From Larkinella insperata (GTDB lineage Bacteria > Bacteroidota > Bacteroidia > Cytophagales > Spirosomataceae), in NCBI RefSeq assembly GCF_026248825.1, contig NZ_CP110973.1:4237501-4301500 (forward strand): 64,000 nucleotides of DNA. The letters are read 5' to 3'. The notes under the pieces were generated by a model. It saw nothing but the letters and a program-made list of their open reading frames with translations. It was not told where the DNA came from and made no database searches. Every line of letters starts with the position of its first letter. Positions within the stretch are counted from its first letter, which is position 1. The position numbers were made by a program, and so were the translations under genes. Shown here piece after piece: positions 17,177 through 26,152 of this stretch.

Positions 17177-18403
17177 TCAGGTTCTGGCTTTTTTCGGAAG
17201 GGTGTATGTACTCACAACCTCGCCATCATCCCGAATCATTTTCAGGTGTAGTTCTTTGGTCGTTGCGTGCAATTTAATCAGCGTGCGGTTACCTTCCAGC
17301 GGACCACCGCCGATGACGATGGGGTAGTTGTGATCAGCATCCGGGTTGTGCGTACCGTAGCGGTGCGTATGGCCCGATAGCTGGAGATCGATTTTGGCCT
17401 TATTGAGCAGCGGACCGAACACCTCCCGGCAGTGCATCGGGCCGTGCCAGTCGCCAGAATGGTACGGGGAGATGTGAATCAGCACAATCCGGAACGGGGC
17501 TTTCTTGAATTCCGGGCTTTCAATTTCTTTTTCCAGCCATTTCTTCTGCGTTTCCCGGTAACGATCGAAGGCCGACAAGCCGCCGTATTCCACGCTGTCG
17601 TCGGTTTTGTCTTCGCCCGAATCCAGCACCACAAACCGCACCGGGCCGCGGGTGAAGGCGTAGTAGTATTTGTTTTCGGGGTAAGCGTAGTAGGCCGGAA
17701 TCTGGCGGGCGAAGCTGCCCCGGCATTCGTGGTTGCCCTGCGTCAGAATGAACGGAAACTCGGTGGCAAAAATATCGACCGACGGTTTGATCAGGTGCTC
17801 GACCATCTGTTTTTCCTCCGTTACCCAGTCGAAGCAGTCGCCGTTGAAAACCACGAAATCATAATCCCGTTTGTTGCCCGTGTAGCCGTGGCGGTAGAGC
17901 AGTTGCGGAATGATCTGCGGGCGGTCGTGGATATCGTTGAACACCACCATTTTGAATTCTGCCTCGTTGTCTGCCGGGGTTTTAAAACCGTACAGCGGGC
18001 TGCTGATGGTTTCCCCAAACTCGACCTTGGAGCCTTGGTAGCCCAGGATTTCGGTGGAAACAATTTTGTACTTGTGGCTGGTCCCCGGTTTCAGGCCGGA
18101 CAAGGTGACTTTGTTAATCCGGTTGTTGGCTTCGATCAGGCCGTTGGTGTAGCCAAACTCCCGTTTGCTGGTGTAGGTTCCGGCTCCGTATTCCACCCAG
18201 CTAAAGCAATTTTTGTGGGTTATCCACATGATGGTTACTTCGGTCGTGCCCAGATTCTGGAGGTAGGGCCCCACCACGAAATGATTTTTCTCTTCCAGCG
18301 GAGCCGCAGCCGACGGTTCGGTCAGGGGGGAAGAAACGGGGATCAGGCTCAGCGCCCCGACCCGCGACATTTTTTCAAGAAACGATCGTCTGTCTGCCAG
18401 CAT
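17177..18403 (-). CDS. Exported calcineurin-like metallophosphoesterase with purple-acid-phosphatase-type N-domain
   Basis: A 408-residue phosphoesterase. The N-terminus has a twin-arginine-like signal (DRRSFLEKM followed by a hydrophobic stretch), suggesting Tat export. Residues about 42-140 form a fibronectin-like domain of the purple acid phosphatase type (VGPYLQNLGTTEVTIMW). The catalytic domain shows the five metallophosphoesterase motifs in FNDIHD, FNGDCFD, TQGNHECRG, LIHISPYH and SGHTHRYG, which together bind two metal ions. It lies between SusD and an EEP phosphodiesterase, all on one strand, with a GC-rich hairpin in the SusD intergenic gap. The substrate is unknown; a phosphomonoester or diester is expected. 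Confidence 0.9.
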   Translation of the reverse strand: MLADRRSFLEKMSRVGALSLIPVSSPLTEPSAAAPLEEKNHFVVGPYLQNLGTTEVTIMWITHKNCFSWVEYGAGTYTSKREFGYTNGLIEANNRINKVTLSGLKPGTSHKYKIVSTEILGYQGSKVEFGETISSPLYGFKTPADNEAEFKMVVFNDIHDRPQIIPQLLYRHGYTGNKRDYDFVVFNGDCFDWVTEEKQMVEHLIKPSVDIFATEFPFILTQGNHECRGSFARQIPAYYAYPENKYYYAFTRGPVRFVVLDSGEDKTDDSVEYGGLSAFDRYRETQKKWLEKEIESPEFKKAPFRIVLIHISPYHSGDWHGPMHCREVFGPLLNKAKIDLQLSGHTHRYGTHNPDADHNYPIVIGGGPLEGNRTLIKLHATTKELHLKMIRDDGEVVSTYTLPKKART

Positions 18404-18493
18404 GAGTCGCCAGGAGTTTAGAAGTTATTGGTTTCATTTTACCGCAGAACCAATCCCGCCGGGGTTGAGCTGGATACCCTCGTGTGGGGCTTG

Positions 18494-18524
18494 GGACGGC
18501 CCCGGATGCCATCCGGGGCCGTCC
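18494..18524. repeat. GC-rich 14-bp perfect hairpin between susD and the phosphoesterase gene
   Basis: 18494-18507 pairs perfectly with 18511-18524 around a 3-nt loop. There is no T-run on the minus strand, so it could be an RNA-stability or partial attenuation element that lowers expression of the downstream enzymes relative to SusC/SusD. Confidence 0.6.
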
Positions 18525-18552
18525 AGCGTCAATCCTTGCCGGGGTGTTTGGT

Positions 18553-20283
18553 TTATTCCCAGTTTGGGTTTTGGGTTAAGTTCGGATTCAATAGGCGCTC
18601 CTGCTTCGGGATGGGGTAGAGGTAATCCCGGGCTTCGTTGAACTTCTTGTTGATGTGCCCGTTGACCACGATGTTGCCCCCTTTGTTGCCGTTCTCGAGC
18701 AGAATTTCGCTGCCCAGTTTCAGGAGTTGAGCGCCCGATACGGTTGGTTTGGTTCCTTCATAAATGACCAGGTCAACCTTGCCGTTCTTGTCCAGGTCGT
18801 AGCTGCCGGGTCCGGGGAAATACATCCCTTTGTAAGTTTTGGTCAGCAACTGGCCTTCTTTCCAGCGGATGATATCGTCCCAGCGAAAGAAGTTTTCCAT
18901 CACCAGTTCGACGCGCCGTTCCCGCCGGATCTCCAGAATTACCCCAGTATTGGGGCCGCTCAACTGGGTGTACTGCTGCGCCTGGTAGGGGTCCGGGTTG
19001 GCGTTAGCCGCGGCCATGTTGATGGTGGGCATTCCCACCCGGTCGCGGGTCAGTTTGGTGGAAAGATCCAGATCGGCCTGCGTCAACGTACCCCGTTCGG
19101 CTTTGGCTTCCGCGTAGTTGAGCAGTACTTCGGCGTACCGGAAAATCGGCATGTCGGTGATGTCTTTGTTGAACGTATCCCATTTGGGGGCGGAAACAAA
19201 CTTGATCAGTTGGTAGCCGGTCACCGTCGCGCCGAATTCCGGCACCAGCGGAGTGGTTTCCCCAATGCGGGTGTACCCCGGCGTGCGGATGGTCTGCGAC
19301 AGGCGCGGGTCGCGGTTCTGAACTTCCTCCGCGAACTGCATGGTTTCGTAACCCTTGATGTCCGTAAAGCGGGTTCCGTCGGCCATCAGGTAGCTGTTGA
19401 CCAGTTTCTTTTCCAGCCCCGGCTTGCCGTACGAAGCCGTCATGGTGTAGTAGTTCAGGTTGTGGTAAACCTGCAGCTCGTCGCTGAAATCGCGGGCCAG
19501 AATCACCTCGTCGGCAATGGCGTTGTCGGACGAAAACAGCTTGAGGTAAGCCGTCGTCGGGGTGGCTTTGTAGATCGTGTAGCCGCTGTTTTTCATTAAG
19601 TCCTCGGAGGCCGCAATGCTTTCATCGAGGAATTTATCCGCGTTCGGCAGGCTGAACTCTTTATGGTATTTCCGAAACGTTCCTTCGTAAAGGGCAATGC
19701 GGGATTTCAGGGCCAGGGCGGTCCACTTGGTCACGGTGTTGAGTTGCCGGGACGCATCCAGGTTGGCGATGGCGTAATTGATGTCGGCCATGACCGAATC
19801 CATCACCATCGTTCGCGGATCGCGCGCCTTGGTCAGCATGTCCTGGTCGGTTATCTCAATCGTGTGTGAATACCAGGGCACGTCGCCAAACCGTTTGACC
19901 ACGCCAAAGTAAAAATGCGCCCGAAAGAACCGCGCCAGCCCGTTGTACTTGGCCACGGCTTTTTTATCCGGACATTTACTGGAGTTCGCCAGAAAGTAAT
20001 TGATGTTACGCAGGTTGCTCCAACTCCAGCCGCCCCCGCTGGTGGGCACAATCCGCGTGCCCTGCAACTCATCGCGCAGGCTGTTTTTGACGACATTATC
20101 CACATCTTCGTTGTACACGTCCTCGGCCGAGGGCAGGGCGTTGTAAAACGAATTGGTGTAAAGCAACAGGTCATTTTCGGTGTTGAAAAACGTCTCGGGC
20201 GAGATGGCATCCTGCGGCAGCAAATCCATGTCACAGGAAGCCAGGCCGAGACAAATAGCAAGGAAGCTTATGATTTTTTTCAT
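18553..20283 (-). CDS. SusD/RagB-family outer-membrane lipoprotein
   Basis: A 576-residue nutrient-binding lipoprotein that caps the SusC channel encoded just upstream (22-nt gap). The lipoprotein signal is MKKIISFLAICLGLASCD with Cys17. The N-terminal half carries the helical TPR-like SusD region (for example ARFFRAHFYFGVVKRFGDVPW). The C-terminal half has the usual RNPDL-like and YAEAKAERG segments and ends in the family-typical YLYPIPKQERLLNPNLTQNP. It precedes two exported phosphoesterases rather than glycosidases, so its ligand may be phosphorylated. Family is certain; ligand is inferred from context. Confidence 0.95.
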   Translation of the reverse strand: MKKIISFLAICLGLASCDMDLLPQDAISPETFFNTENDLLLYTNSFYNALPSAEDVYNEDVDNVVKNSLRDELQGTRIVPTSGGGWSWSNLRNINYFLANSSKCPDKKAVAKYNGLARFFRAHFYFGVVKRFGDVPWYSHTIEITDQDMLTKARDPRTMVMDSVMADINYAIANLDASRQLNTVTKWTALALKSRIALYEGTFRKYHKEFSLPNADKFLDESIAASEDLMKNSGYTIYKATPTTAYLKLFSSDNAIADEVILARDFSDELQVYHNLNYYTMTASYGKPGLEKKLVNSYLMADGTRFTDIKGYETMQFAEEVQNRDPRLSQTIRTPGYTRIGETTPLVPEFGATVTGYQLIKFVSAPKWDTFNKDITDMPIFRYAEVLLNYAEAKAERGTLTQADLDLSTKLTRDRVGMPTINMAAANANPDPYQAQQYTQLSGPNTGVILEIRRERRVELVMENFFRWDDIIRWKEGQLLTKTYKGMYFPGPGSYDLDKNGKVDLVIYEGTKPTVSGAQLLKLGSEILLENGNKGGNIVVNGHINKKFNEARDYLYPIPKQERLLNPNLTQNPNWE

Positions 20284-20305
20284 GAAAATACGGAGTAAAA
20301 TCGGT

Positions 20306-23300
20306 TTAAAACGTGATGTTTAGGCCCGCCGAAAGGGTTTTGGACAGCGGGTAGGTCCGTCCATTGGTGCCATCGCCATCCAGTTGTTCCGGGTCAATGT
20401 ATTTGGTTCTTAGCGGGGTGAAGGTGAGCAGATTTTCGCCACTCATGTAAATGCGGGCGTAGGGAATCCGGATTTTTTTGGTCAGGGTCTGCGGAAGCGT
20501 GTACCCAACTACCAGGTTTTTCAGCCGGAGGTACCCAATGTTCTGGATATACCGGTCGTTGGGCGAGTTGAGGTCTCCACCGCCGTTCAGGGCCGTATAG
20601 CCCCGCAGAACCGGGAAGTAAGCATCCGGATTTTCGGGCGTCCAAACGTCATCTTCAAAATGTTCCGGAATGAACGAGTAATACGGGCGGGAGTAGGGCC
20701 CCCAGAACTTATCGGCATTGGGGCCCGGGTACCAGTTACGACGCAAGATGCCCTGAGTCAACAGCGAAACATCGAACCCGTTCCAGGACGCCCCCAGATT
20801 AATACCGTACCGGTAGCGCGGACGGCTGTTTCCGATGATGCTCAGATCGCCGTGGTCGGCCAGCGTATTCGCGCCCTGGTCGATTTTGCCGTTGCCGTCC
20901 AGATCGATAAACTTCAGGTCGCCCGCCCGCAACTTACTCCATTCACCGGGAGCACTCAACCGCTGCCGGTTTACCAGGGTCTGATCGACGGTATAGGCCT
21001 GGGCCTCTTCATCGGTTTTGAAGTAGCCGTCAATTGAATAGCCCCAGATCTCGCCGATAACTTGCCCGACGTAGCGGCTCGACAGAATTTTGTTTGGGTT
21101 GTCGAATTTGGTAATGGTCGATTTGGAATCCGACAGGATAAAAGAGGCATTGTAAGAGAGCGTTTTACCCGCCACTTTGAATTGATCCCGCCAGCCCAAT
21201 GACAACTCAAAGCCTTTCGTACGCAAATCACCGGCGTTCTGGGTTGGCACCGTTGCGCCGTAGACGGCGGGCAGCACCTGACCCGGTATGAGCATGTCCG
21301 TGGTGTTCCGGATGTAAGCATCCAGCGAGAAGTTCAGGCGGTTTTTCAGCAGATCGGCATCCAGACCCAGGTTGGAAGTCGTGGCTTTTTCCCAGGTCAG
21401 ATTCGGTGAAATGGGATTGGGACTATCGACGTAATACAGTTTCTGGCCGTTATTGATCCAGCTTGACTGCGCCGTTGGCATGATCGACACATAAGGATAA
21501 AAGCTGGACGAGTTCGTATTGGAAGGCAACTGATTGCCCAGCGTTCCGTACGACGCCCGGATTTTCAAATTGTTGACTACGTTCCGGACCGGCTCAAAAA
21601 AGTTTTCTTCGCTGATCCGCCAGCCTGCCGATACGGAGGGGAAGAACCCGTACCGCCGACCTTCGCCGAACCGGGAAGTTCCGTCATACCGTCCATTAAC
21701 TTCCAGCAAATACTTGCCGACGTAATCGTAGTTCAAACGGAAAAAGGCCCCAAACAGGGAATACCGGTAAGAACCGCCCCCCGACAACTGCTCACCCGTT
21801 CCCAGTTCCAGTTCATTCAGGCTTTCGGAAAGCAGGTTTTTCCGGGCACCAAACAACCGCTGGTGCTTCTTCGACTCGTAGTTAATCCCGGCCGTTGCCG
21901 ACACGTAATGTTTCCCGAATGTGTGGTTATACGACGAGTACACGTTTGTAACGTGCATGGGGTCGAACCACATGGTTTGCCGGTACTGATCGGTATTGTA
22001 ATTGGGCACCGTAGTCAGAATGCCGGGCTGAATCGAGTACTGCGCCACGGCCGACCGGTACCAGTCGTCGGCGATGTAAAACGAGTACGAGTGGTTGGCC
22101 ACCAGGTTCCAGGTCTTGGTGAAGTCGACCGTCACGGAGTTGATCGTGGTTAGCTCATGCACGCCTTTTTTTCCGCCCGCAACGCCTTTCAGCAGGTTCG
22201 CAAACAAACCGTCACCGATGGAGTAATTGTTTTTCAGGGTATTATACGTAGCGGTTCCGTCCGGGTTCAATGGTGCATAGGCCGGTAACGCGTGGACCGT
22301 GATGGCCGTAAAATTGGCATTGGCGCCCCCTTCCAGACCGGGGTAGGTGTATCTGGAATCAAAATACTGCGTGTTGTTGCTCACCCGCAGCCAGGGCGTC
22401 AACTGGGCGTTGATTTTGCTGCGCAGGGTATACGACGTGAACTTATCGGTATTGGTGCGCATGATTCCCTCTTTTTCGTAAATCGACCCCGACAGATAAT
22501 AATTGATTTTGTCGGTTCCGCCGGACAGATTGAGGTTGTGCTGGCGGGAGGGCTGCGTCATGTTGAAGAGCGTGTTCCACCAGTCGTAGTTCCCGTAGTA
22601 ATTGTAAATATCCTTGCCGTTGACGTTTTTAACGACGACCCACGGCCGGGCCGGGTTTTCGGTTTTGTCGTACCGGCGCGCTTCCAGTTCCTTATAATCT
22701 TCTTCCGTATACCGGGTGTAGGTGTTGCCCGTTGCCCGCACAAACGCTTCGTCGTTCAGCCGCACGTGCTCGTACCCATTCGTCAGAAAGTCGGTGCTCA
22801 CCGTGGGAGTCGACCAGCCGAAATTGTTGCTGTAAGCGACGGTGGTTTTCCCGTTCTTGGCGGTTTTCGTGGTAATCAGCACCACCCCGAAAGCCCCGCG
22901 CGCGCCGTAGATGGCCGAAGCCGCGGCATCTTTCAGGACCGATACCGACTCCACGTCGTTCGGGTTGATGCGGTTGATGTCGCCCGGCACTCCGTCGATC
23001 AGCACCAGCGGACCACCACCGTTGATGGAGGTTTCGCCCCGCACGTTCAGGCTCCCGCCCTGACCCGGCTGCCCGGTGCTGAACGTGATGTTCAGGTTTG
23101 GAATCATCCCCTGCAGAATCTGTGACATGTTGTTCAGGGGACGGTTTTCCAGGTCTTTGGCCTGCACCTGGGAAACGGCTCCCGTCAGGTTTACTTTTTT
23201 CTGGGTCCCGTAACCAACCACCACCAGCTCTTCCAGACTTTTGCTGTCGGGGTTCAGGGTGACGTTGACCGCCGTGCGATTGCCGACCGTTACTTCCTGC

Positions 23301-23908
23301 GAGGTGTAGCCGACGAAGCTGAAAATCAGGACGGACGATGCGTTCGGGACCGTCAGTTCGTAGTTGCCGCTGCCGTCGGTGGTGGTGCCCCGCGTCGTTC
23401 CTTTCAGGACGACGGTTACACCCGCCAGCGGTTCGTTCTGGCCATCCGCAGCCCGCACGGTTCCCTTCAGGCGGATTTCCTGCCGGGCCAGGTAGGTATC
23501 CATCTTTTCGGCCAGATTCGGCAGCAGGGTTTCCGGCTTAAAGCCCTTTTCGCGGGCCAGCACAATCTGCTCGTTGATGACTTTGTACGTAATCCCCCGG
23601 GGCATCAGCAATTGATCCAGAATCCGGGACAGCTTCTGATTCCGGACATTAATGGAAACCGCATCCCGGAGCGATACCCGGCTGCTGTAAACAAACTTCG
23701 TATTGGCTTTTTCCTGGATTTGATCCAGTGCTTCCTTGAGCGTGACATTCGTAAGCTGGAGCGTCATATCCTTACTCAGGACCGACTGTGCCGCCGTTTC
23801 CCGGCCGTAACTGATGCCGGTCAGGAGGAGGGCAAGTATCCAGTGAAGTAATCCGATACGCATGATTTTTCGCCAGTCGACCGACTGGTTTGGGATAAAA
23901 ATTTGCAT
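20306..23908 (-). CDS. SusC/RagA TonB-dependent transporter with N-terminal STN signalling domain
   Basis: A 1,200-residue outer-membrane importer. After a signal sequence (about 1-40), residues about 46-118 form an STN domain (LTNVTLKEALDQIQEKAN). A carboxypeptidase-regulatory-like domain (about 147-232), the plug (from about 240) and a C-terminal 22-strand barrel ending in LSAGLNITF follow. The STN domain is the part that contacts FecR-type anti-sigma factors, and such a gene lies directly upstream behind an ECF sigma gene. Loading of the transporter therefore probably controls its own transcription. I use the ATG at 23908; an internal ATG 15 codons on (23863) is an alternative start. Confidence 0.94.
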   Translation of the reverse strand: MQIFIPNQSVDWRKIMRIGLLHWILALLLTGISYGRETAAQSVLSKDMTLQLTNVTLKEALDQIQEKANTKFVYSSRVSLRDAVSINVRNQKLSRILDQLLMPRGITYKVINEQIVLAREKGFKPETLLPNLAEKMDTYLARQEIRLKGTVRAADGQNEPLAGVTVVLKGTTRGTTTDGSGNYELTVPNASSVLIFSFVGYTSQEVTVGNRTAVNVTLNPDSKSLEELVVVGYGTQKKVNLTGAVSQVQAKDLENRPLNNMSQILQGMIPNLNITFSTGQPGQGGSLNVRGETSINGGGPLVLIDGVPGDINRINPNDVESVSVLKDAAASAIYGARGAFGVVLITTKTAKNGKTTVAYSNNFGWSTPTVSTDFLTNGYEHVRLNDEAFVRATGNTYTRYTEEDYKELEARRYDKTENPARPWVVVKNVNGKDIYNYYGNYDWWNTLFNMTQPSRQHNLNLSGGTDKINYYLSGSIYEKEGIMRTNTDKFTSYTLRSKINAQLTPWLRVSNNTQYFDSRYTYPGLEGGANANFTAITVHALPAYAPLNPDGTATYNTLKNNYSIGDGLFANLLKGVAGGKKGVHELTTINSVTVDFTKTWNLVANHSYSFYIADDWYRSAVAQYSIQPGILTTVPNYNTDQYRQTMWFDPMHVTNVYSSYNHTFGKHYVSATAGINYESKKHQRLFGARKNLLSESLNELELGTGEQLSGGGSYRYSLFGAFFRLNYDYVGKYLLEVNGRYDGTSRFGEGRRYGFFPSVSAGWRISEENFFEPVRNVVNNLKIRASYGTLGNQLPSNTNSSSFYPYVSIMPTAQSSWINNGQKLYYVDSPNPISPNLTWEKATTSNLGLDADLLKNRLNFSLDAYIRNTTDMLIPGQVLPAVYGATVPTQNAGDLRTKGFELSLGWRDQFKVAGKTLSYNASFILSDSKSTITKFDNPNKILSSRYVGQVIGEIWGYSIDGYFKTDEEAQAYTVDQTLVNRQRLSAPGEWSKLRAGDLKFIDLDGNGKIDQGANTLADHGDLSIIGNSRPRYRYGINLGASWNGFDVSLLTQGILRRNWYPGPNADKFWGPYSRPYYSFIPEHFEDDVWTPENPDAYFPVLRGYTALNGGGDLNSPNDRYIQNIGYLRLKNLVVGYTLPQTLTKKIRIPYARIYMSGENLLTFTPLRTKYIDPEQLDGDGTNGRTYPLSKTLSAGLNITF

Positions 23909-24112
23909 AATTTTGATTGTCTGATGGTTAGCGCTGTTGGATAAATTGGCCTTTTTGCTTCGGTGGCACGAAGCGGAAAGGCAACCCGTTGAGGCCGGGG
24001 GTGGTGGCACACTCCCGGTTTTTCGGGCTTATGGCGGGGGCGGATACATGTCGGGCATACAGATGAGTTATGGTTGAGAATTGATCGGGAATAGGCAAAA
24101 ATCGGTTCGCCG

Positions 24113-25141
24113 TTAGTCGCAGGGCAGGCCGTCCAGGGTAACTACTTTACCGGAGAGTGTATACGTTGCTTCCAGTGCCGTGCAAAGCATTTCCATGATA
24201 AAAGGCAGCGGCTGCTCTTCGAAATCGGCGTTGACGAGGCAGGTTGCCAGTTTCGGATTGGTGAACCGGATCCGGATGTCAAACCGTTTTTCCAGCTGCC
24301 GGACAACCTGGTCCAGCGGAGCGTTTTCAAACACGACCGTCACCGGCTCGTAGATTTGTTTTTTGTTCTGCACCGGCGTGGGGGAGTAGGTCAGCCGCCG
24401 GGATGCGGTTTCAAACGTGGCCTGCTGCTGGGGTTTCAGAATCACCTGCTGCTCCTTCTGCTGCGGGTCGGGGGCGCTCACCTGAACCCGTCCGGTCACC
24501 ACCGAAATCTTGAAAACCGTGTGGCTCTCCGGAGCTTTGACGTTGAAACTGGTGCCCAGCACTTTAATCTGCATTTCCCCGCTTTGAATCAGGAACGGTT
24601 GGGCGGGGTTCTTTTTCACCTCAAAAAAACCTTCGCCGGAAAAGGTAACCAGCCGTTTGGCTTTGTCGAATTGCTTGGGATACGTAATGGCCGCGCCGGA
24701 ATGCATCCAGACCGTGCTGTTGTCGGGAAGAAGATGCTTCACCAGGCGGGGTTTCTGGTTAACGAAATGCACCAGATCGGCCGGATTGCTTTTCGGTTGT
24801 TGAACCGCGACCGGGGCCGGTTCGGTGAGCGAACGGTTTGAATCCGTGGCGTACCGGGATGCAAAATAAAGGCCGATGACCAAGGCGACGGAGGCCGCCA
24901 GCCCGGTTATCCAGCCCCACGGTAAGGTTCGGCGCAACGGTTTTTCGTCGGCCCAGATCCCGCGCTGAATGTGGCGAAAGGTTTCGTCCTGCAGGTGGTC
25001 CTGCGCGGATTCGGGCAGAGAGTCAAGGTAATCCGGATTGCCCGAAAGCGACGCGTACCAGGCTTCCACCAGTTCCTTTTCCTGGTCGGTGCACTCGTTC
25101 CGCAGGTACTTATCCAGTAAGTGGGGAGAGATTTTCAGCAT
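24113..25141 (-). CDS. FecR-family anti-sigma factor
   Basis: A 342-residue inner-membrane regulator. A cytoplasmic N-terminal region (about 1-75) would bind the sigma factor. One membrane helix lies near 76-95. The periplasmic part has the FecR domain (about 130-235, with LLPDNSTVWMHSGAAITYP and GEGFFEV) and a C-terminal DUF4974-type domain (about 265-340), whose fold resembles STN. It sits between the ECF sigma gene and the STN-bearing SusC gene, the standard order of a cell-surface signalling locus in Bacteroidota. It should hold the sigma factor inactive, or help activate it, until SusC binds its ligand. Confidence 0.94.
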   Translation of the reverse strand: MLKISPHLLDKYLRNECTDQEKELVEAWYASLSGNPDYLDSLPESAQDHLQDETFRHIQRGIWADEKPLRRTLPWGWITGLAASVALVIGLYFASRYATDSNRSLTEPAPVAVQQPKSNPADLVHFVNQKPRLVKHLLPDNSTVWMHSGAAITYPKQFDKAKRLVTFSGEGFFEVKKNPAQPFLIQSGEMQIKVLGTSFNVKAPESHTVFKISVVTGRVQVSAPDPQQKEQQVILKPQQQATFETASRRLTYSPTPVQNKKQIYEPVTVVFENAPLDQVVRQLEKRFDIRIRFTNPKLATCLVNADFEEQPLPFIMEMLCTALEATYTLSGKVVTLDGLPCD

Positions 25142-25209
25142 GTTTAGGAATGTTTCAACTCCTAAGTCGCGCGCCGGAAAGGCAACCCTTAGCCGGTTGT
25201 AAAAAAAGT

Positions 25210-25794
25210 TTAAAAAAGCGAAACGAGGAGCAGGGCGTAGACGAAATGTTCTTTCAGGTACTGTTTCAGCAGGCGCAGGGCTTTGGTGATGTGCTGTTCA
25301 ACCGTCTTTTCGGAGATCGCCAGTTGCAGGGCAATTTCCCGGTTGGAATGTCCTTGCCGGCTCAGGACAAACACTTCCTTGCATTTCTGGGGCAACCGGT
25401 GCAGCCCCTGTTCGTACCGGTGCTGCAAATCCGCGGTCAGAATCGGCTGGTCGGTCAGCGCGCTAGAATCGCTTGCCTGGATTTCCCACTGGTTGTAGTG
25501 ATACTGGCGGGTAAACTCTTTTCGGTAGTGTGAAATAATCAGGTTTTTGGCGCTGGCAAACAGGTACGACCGGCAAGACTGGATGGTGCTGCGGTGGCGC
25601 TGCTGCCAGAGGGTAACAAACAGTTCCTGGATGATTTCCTGGGCAACAAACTGATCGTTTACCTTGCTGAAGGCATAGTTGAACAAGAGCCGGAAATACC
25701 GGGAATAAAGTTCCGCAAAGGCGAACTCGTCGTTGCTTTCGCCAATCGACCTCAGGATGTCTTCGTCGGAACAGGTGCTATAACGTGAGTTCAT
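25210..25794 (-). CDS. ECF RNA polymerase sigma factor (Bacteroidota sigma-70 family)
   Basis: A 194-residue extracytoplasmic-function sigma factor. Region 2 spans about residues 25-90 (ELYSRYFRLLFNYAF, AQEIIQELFVTLWQQR). Region 4 spans about 130-185 (LPQKCKEVFVLSRQGHSNREIALQLAISEKTVEQH). It ends in a short hydrophobic tail (FVYALLLVSLF), seen in many sigma factors of this family. It is the first gene of the FecR/SusC/SusD/phosphoesterase run, 68 nt before fecR. The expected targets are the promoters of the SusC operon downstream of it. Confidence 0.94.
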   Translation of the reverse strand: MNSRYSTCSDEDILRSIGESNDEFAFAELYSRYFRLLFNYAFSKVNDQFVAQEIIQELFVTLWQQRHRSTIQSCRSYLFASAKNLIISHYRKEFTRQYHYNQWEIQASDSSALTDQPILTADLQHRYEQGLHRLPQKCKEVFVLSRQGHSNREIALQLAISEKTVEQHITKALRLLKQYLKEHFVYALLLVSLF

Positions 25795-26152
25795 ACCCTG
25801 AATGTCCTACGTCATTTACGGGATTAGACAGACTTTTTTGCAAAATTCGGGCTCTTTTTCGTTTGATCGCTCAATTGCTCATTAAGGAATCGCGCACTTT
25901 TCAGCCACATAATAACAAAAAATTAACACAAAATTTAGACTCTGCCAAACCCGGGCTTCCCGGCAGCCTGTCCAAACGGGGTACGTACCCGATCACGGAA
26001 TACGTTAAAATTACGGCTAATTTTTGAGTCTGCCAGGTCGATTTTACCCACTAAAAGATAGCTTTGCACGGAATTTCTACTCTTCCATCATTCAGATTAA
26101 CGATTTAGCTTCTGGTTCGTTGATGGAGAAGAAATAGGACAGAAGCCATTTT
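25795..26152. other. Divergent intergenic region (358 bp)
   Basis: It lies between the minus-strand sigma gene and a plus-strand membrane protein gene and should hold both promoters. It is A+T rich with several A- and T-tracts, and no convincing ORF was found. The only promoter-like element I can place is the -7 box at 26059-26066 on the plus strand. Confidence 0.6.
26059..26066 (+). promoter_or_regulatory. -7 promoter box before the membrane protein gene
   Basis: TAGCTTTG matches TAnnTTTG exactly. No TTTG element is found at the usual 19-21 nt spacing upstream, and the ATG lies 86 nt downstream. Confidence 0.35.

Noticed and set aside
23909..24010. N-terminal extension of the STN-bearing SusC by 34 codons
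   Set aside because: It has no homologous character and lies ahead of the signal sequence that begins at the 23908 ATG.
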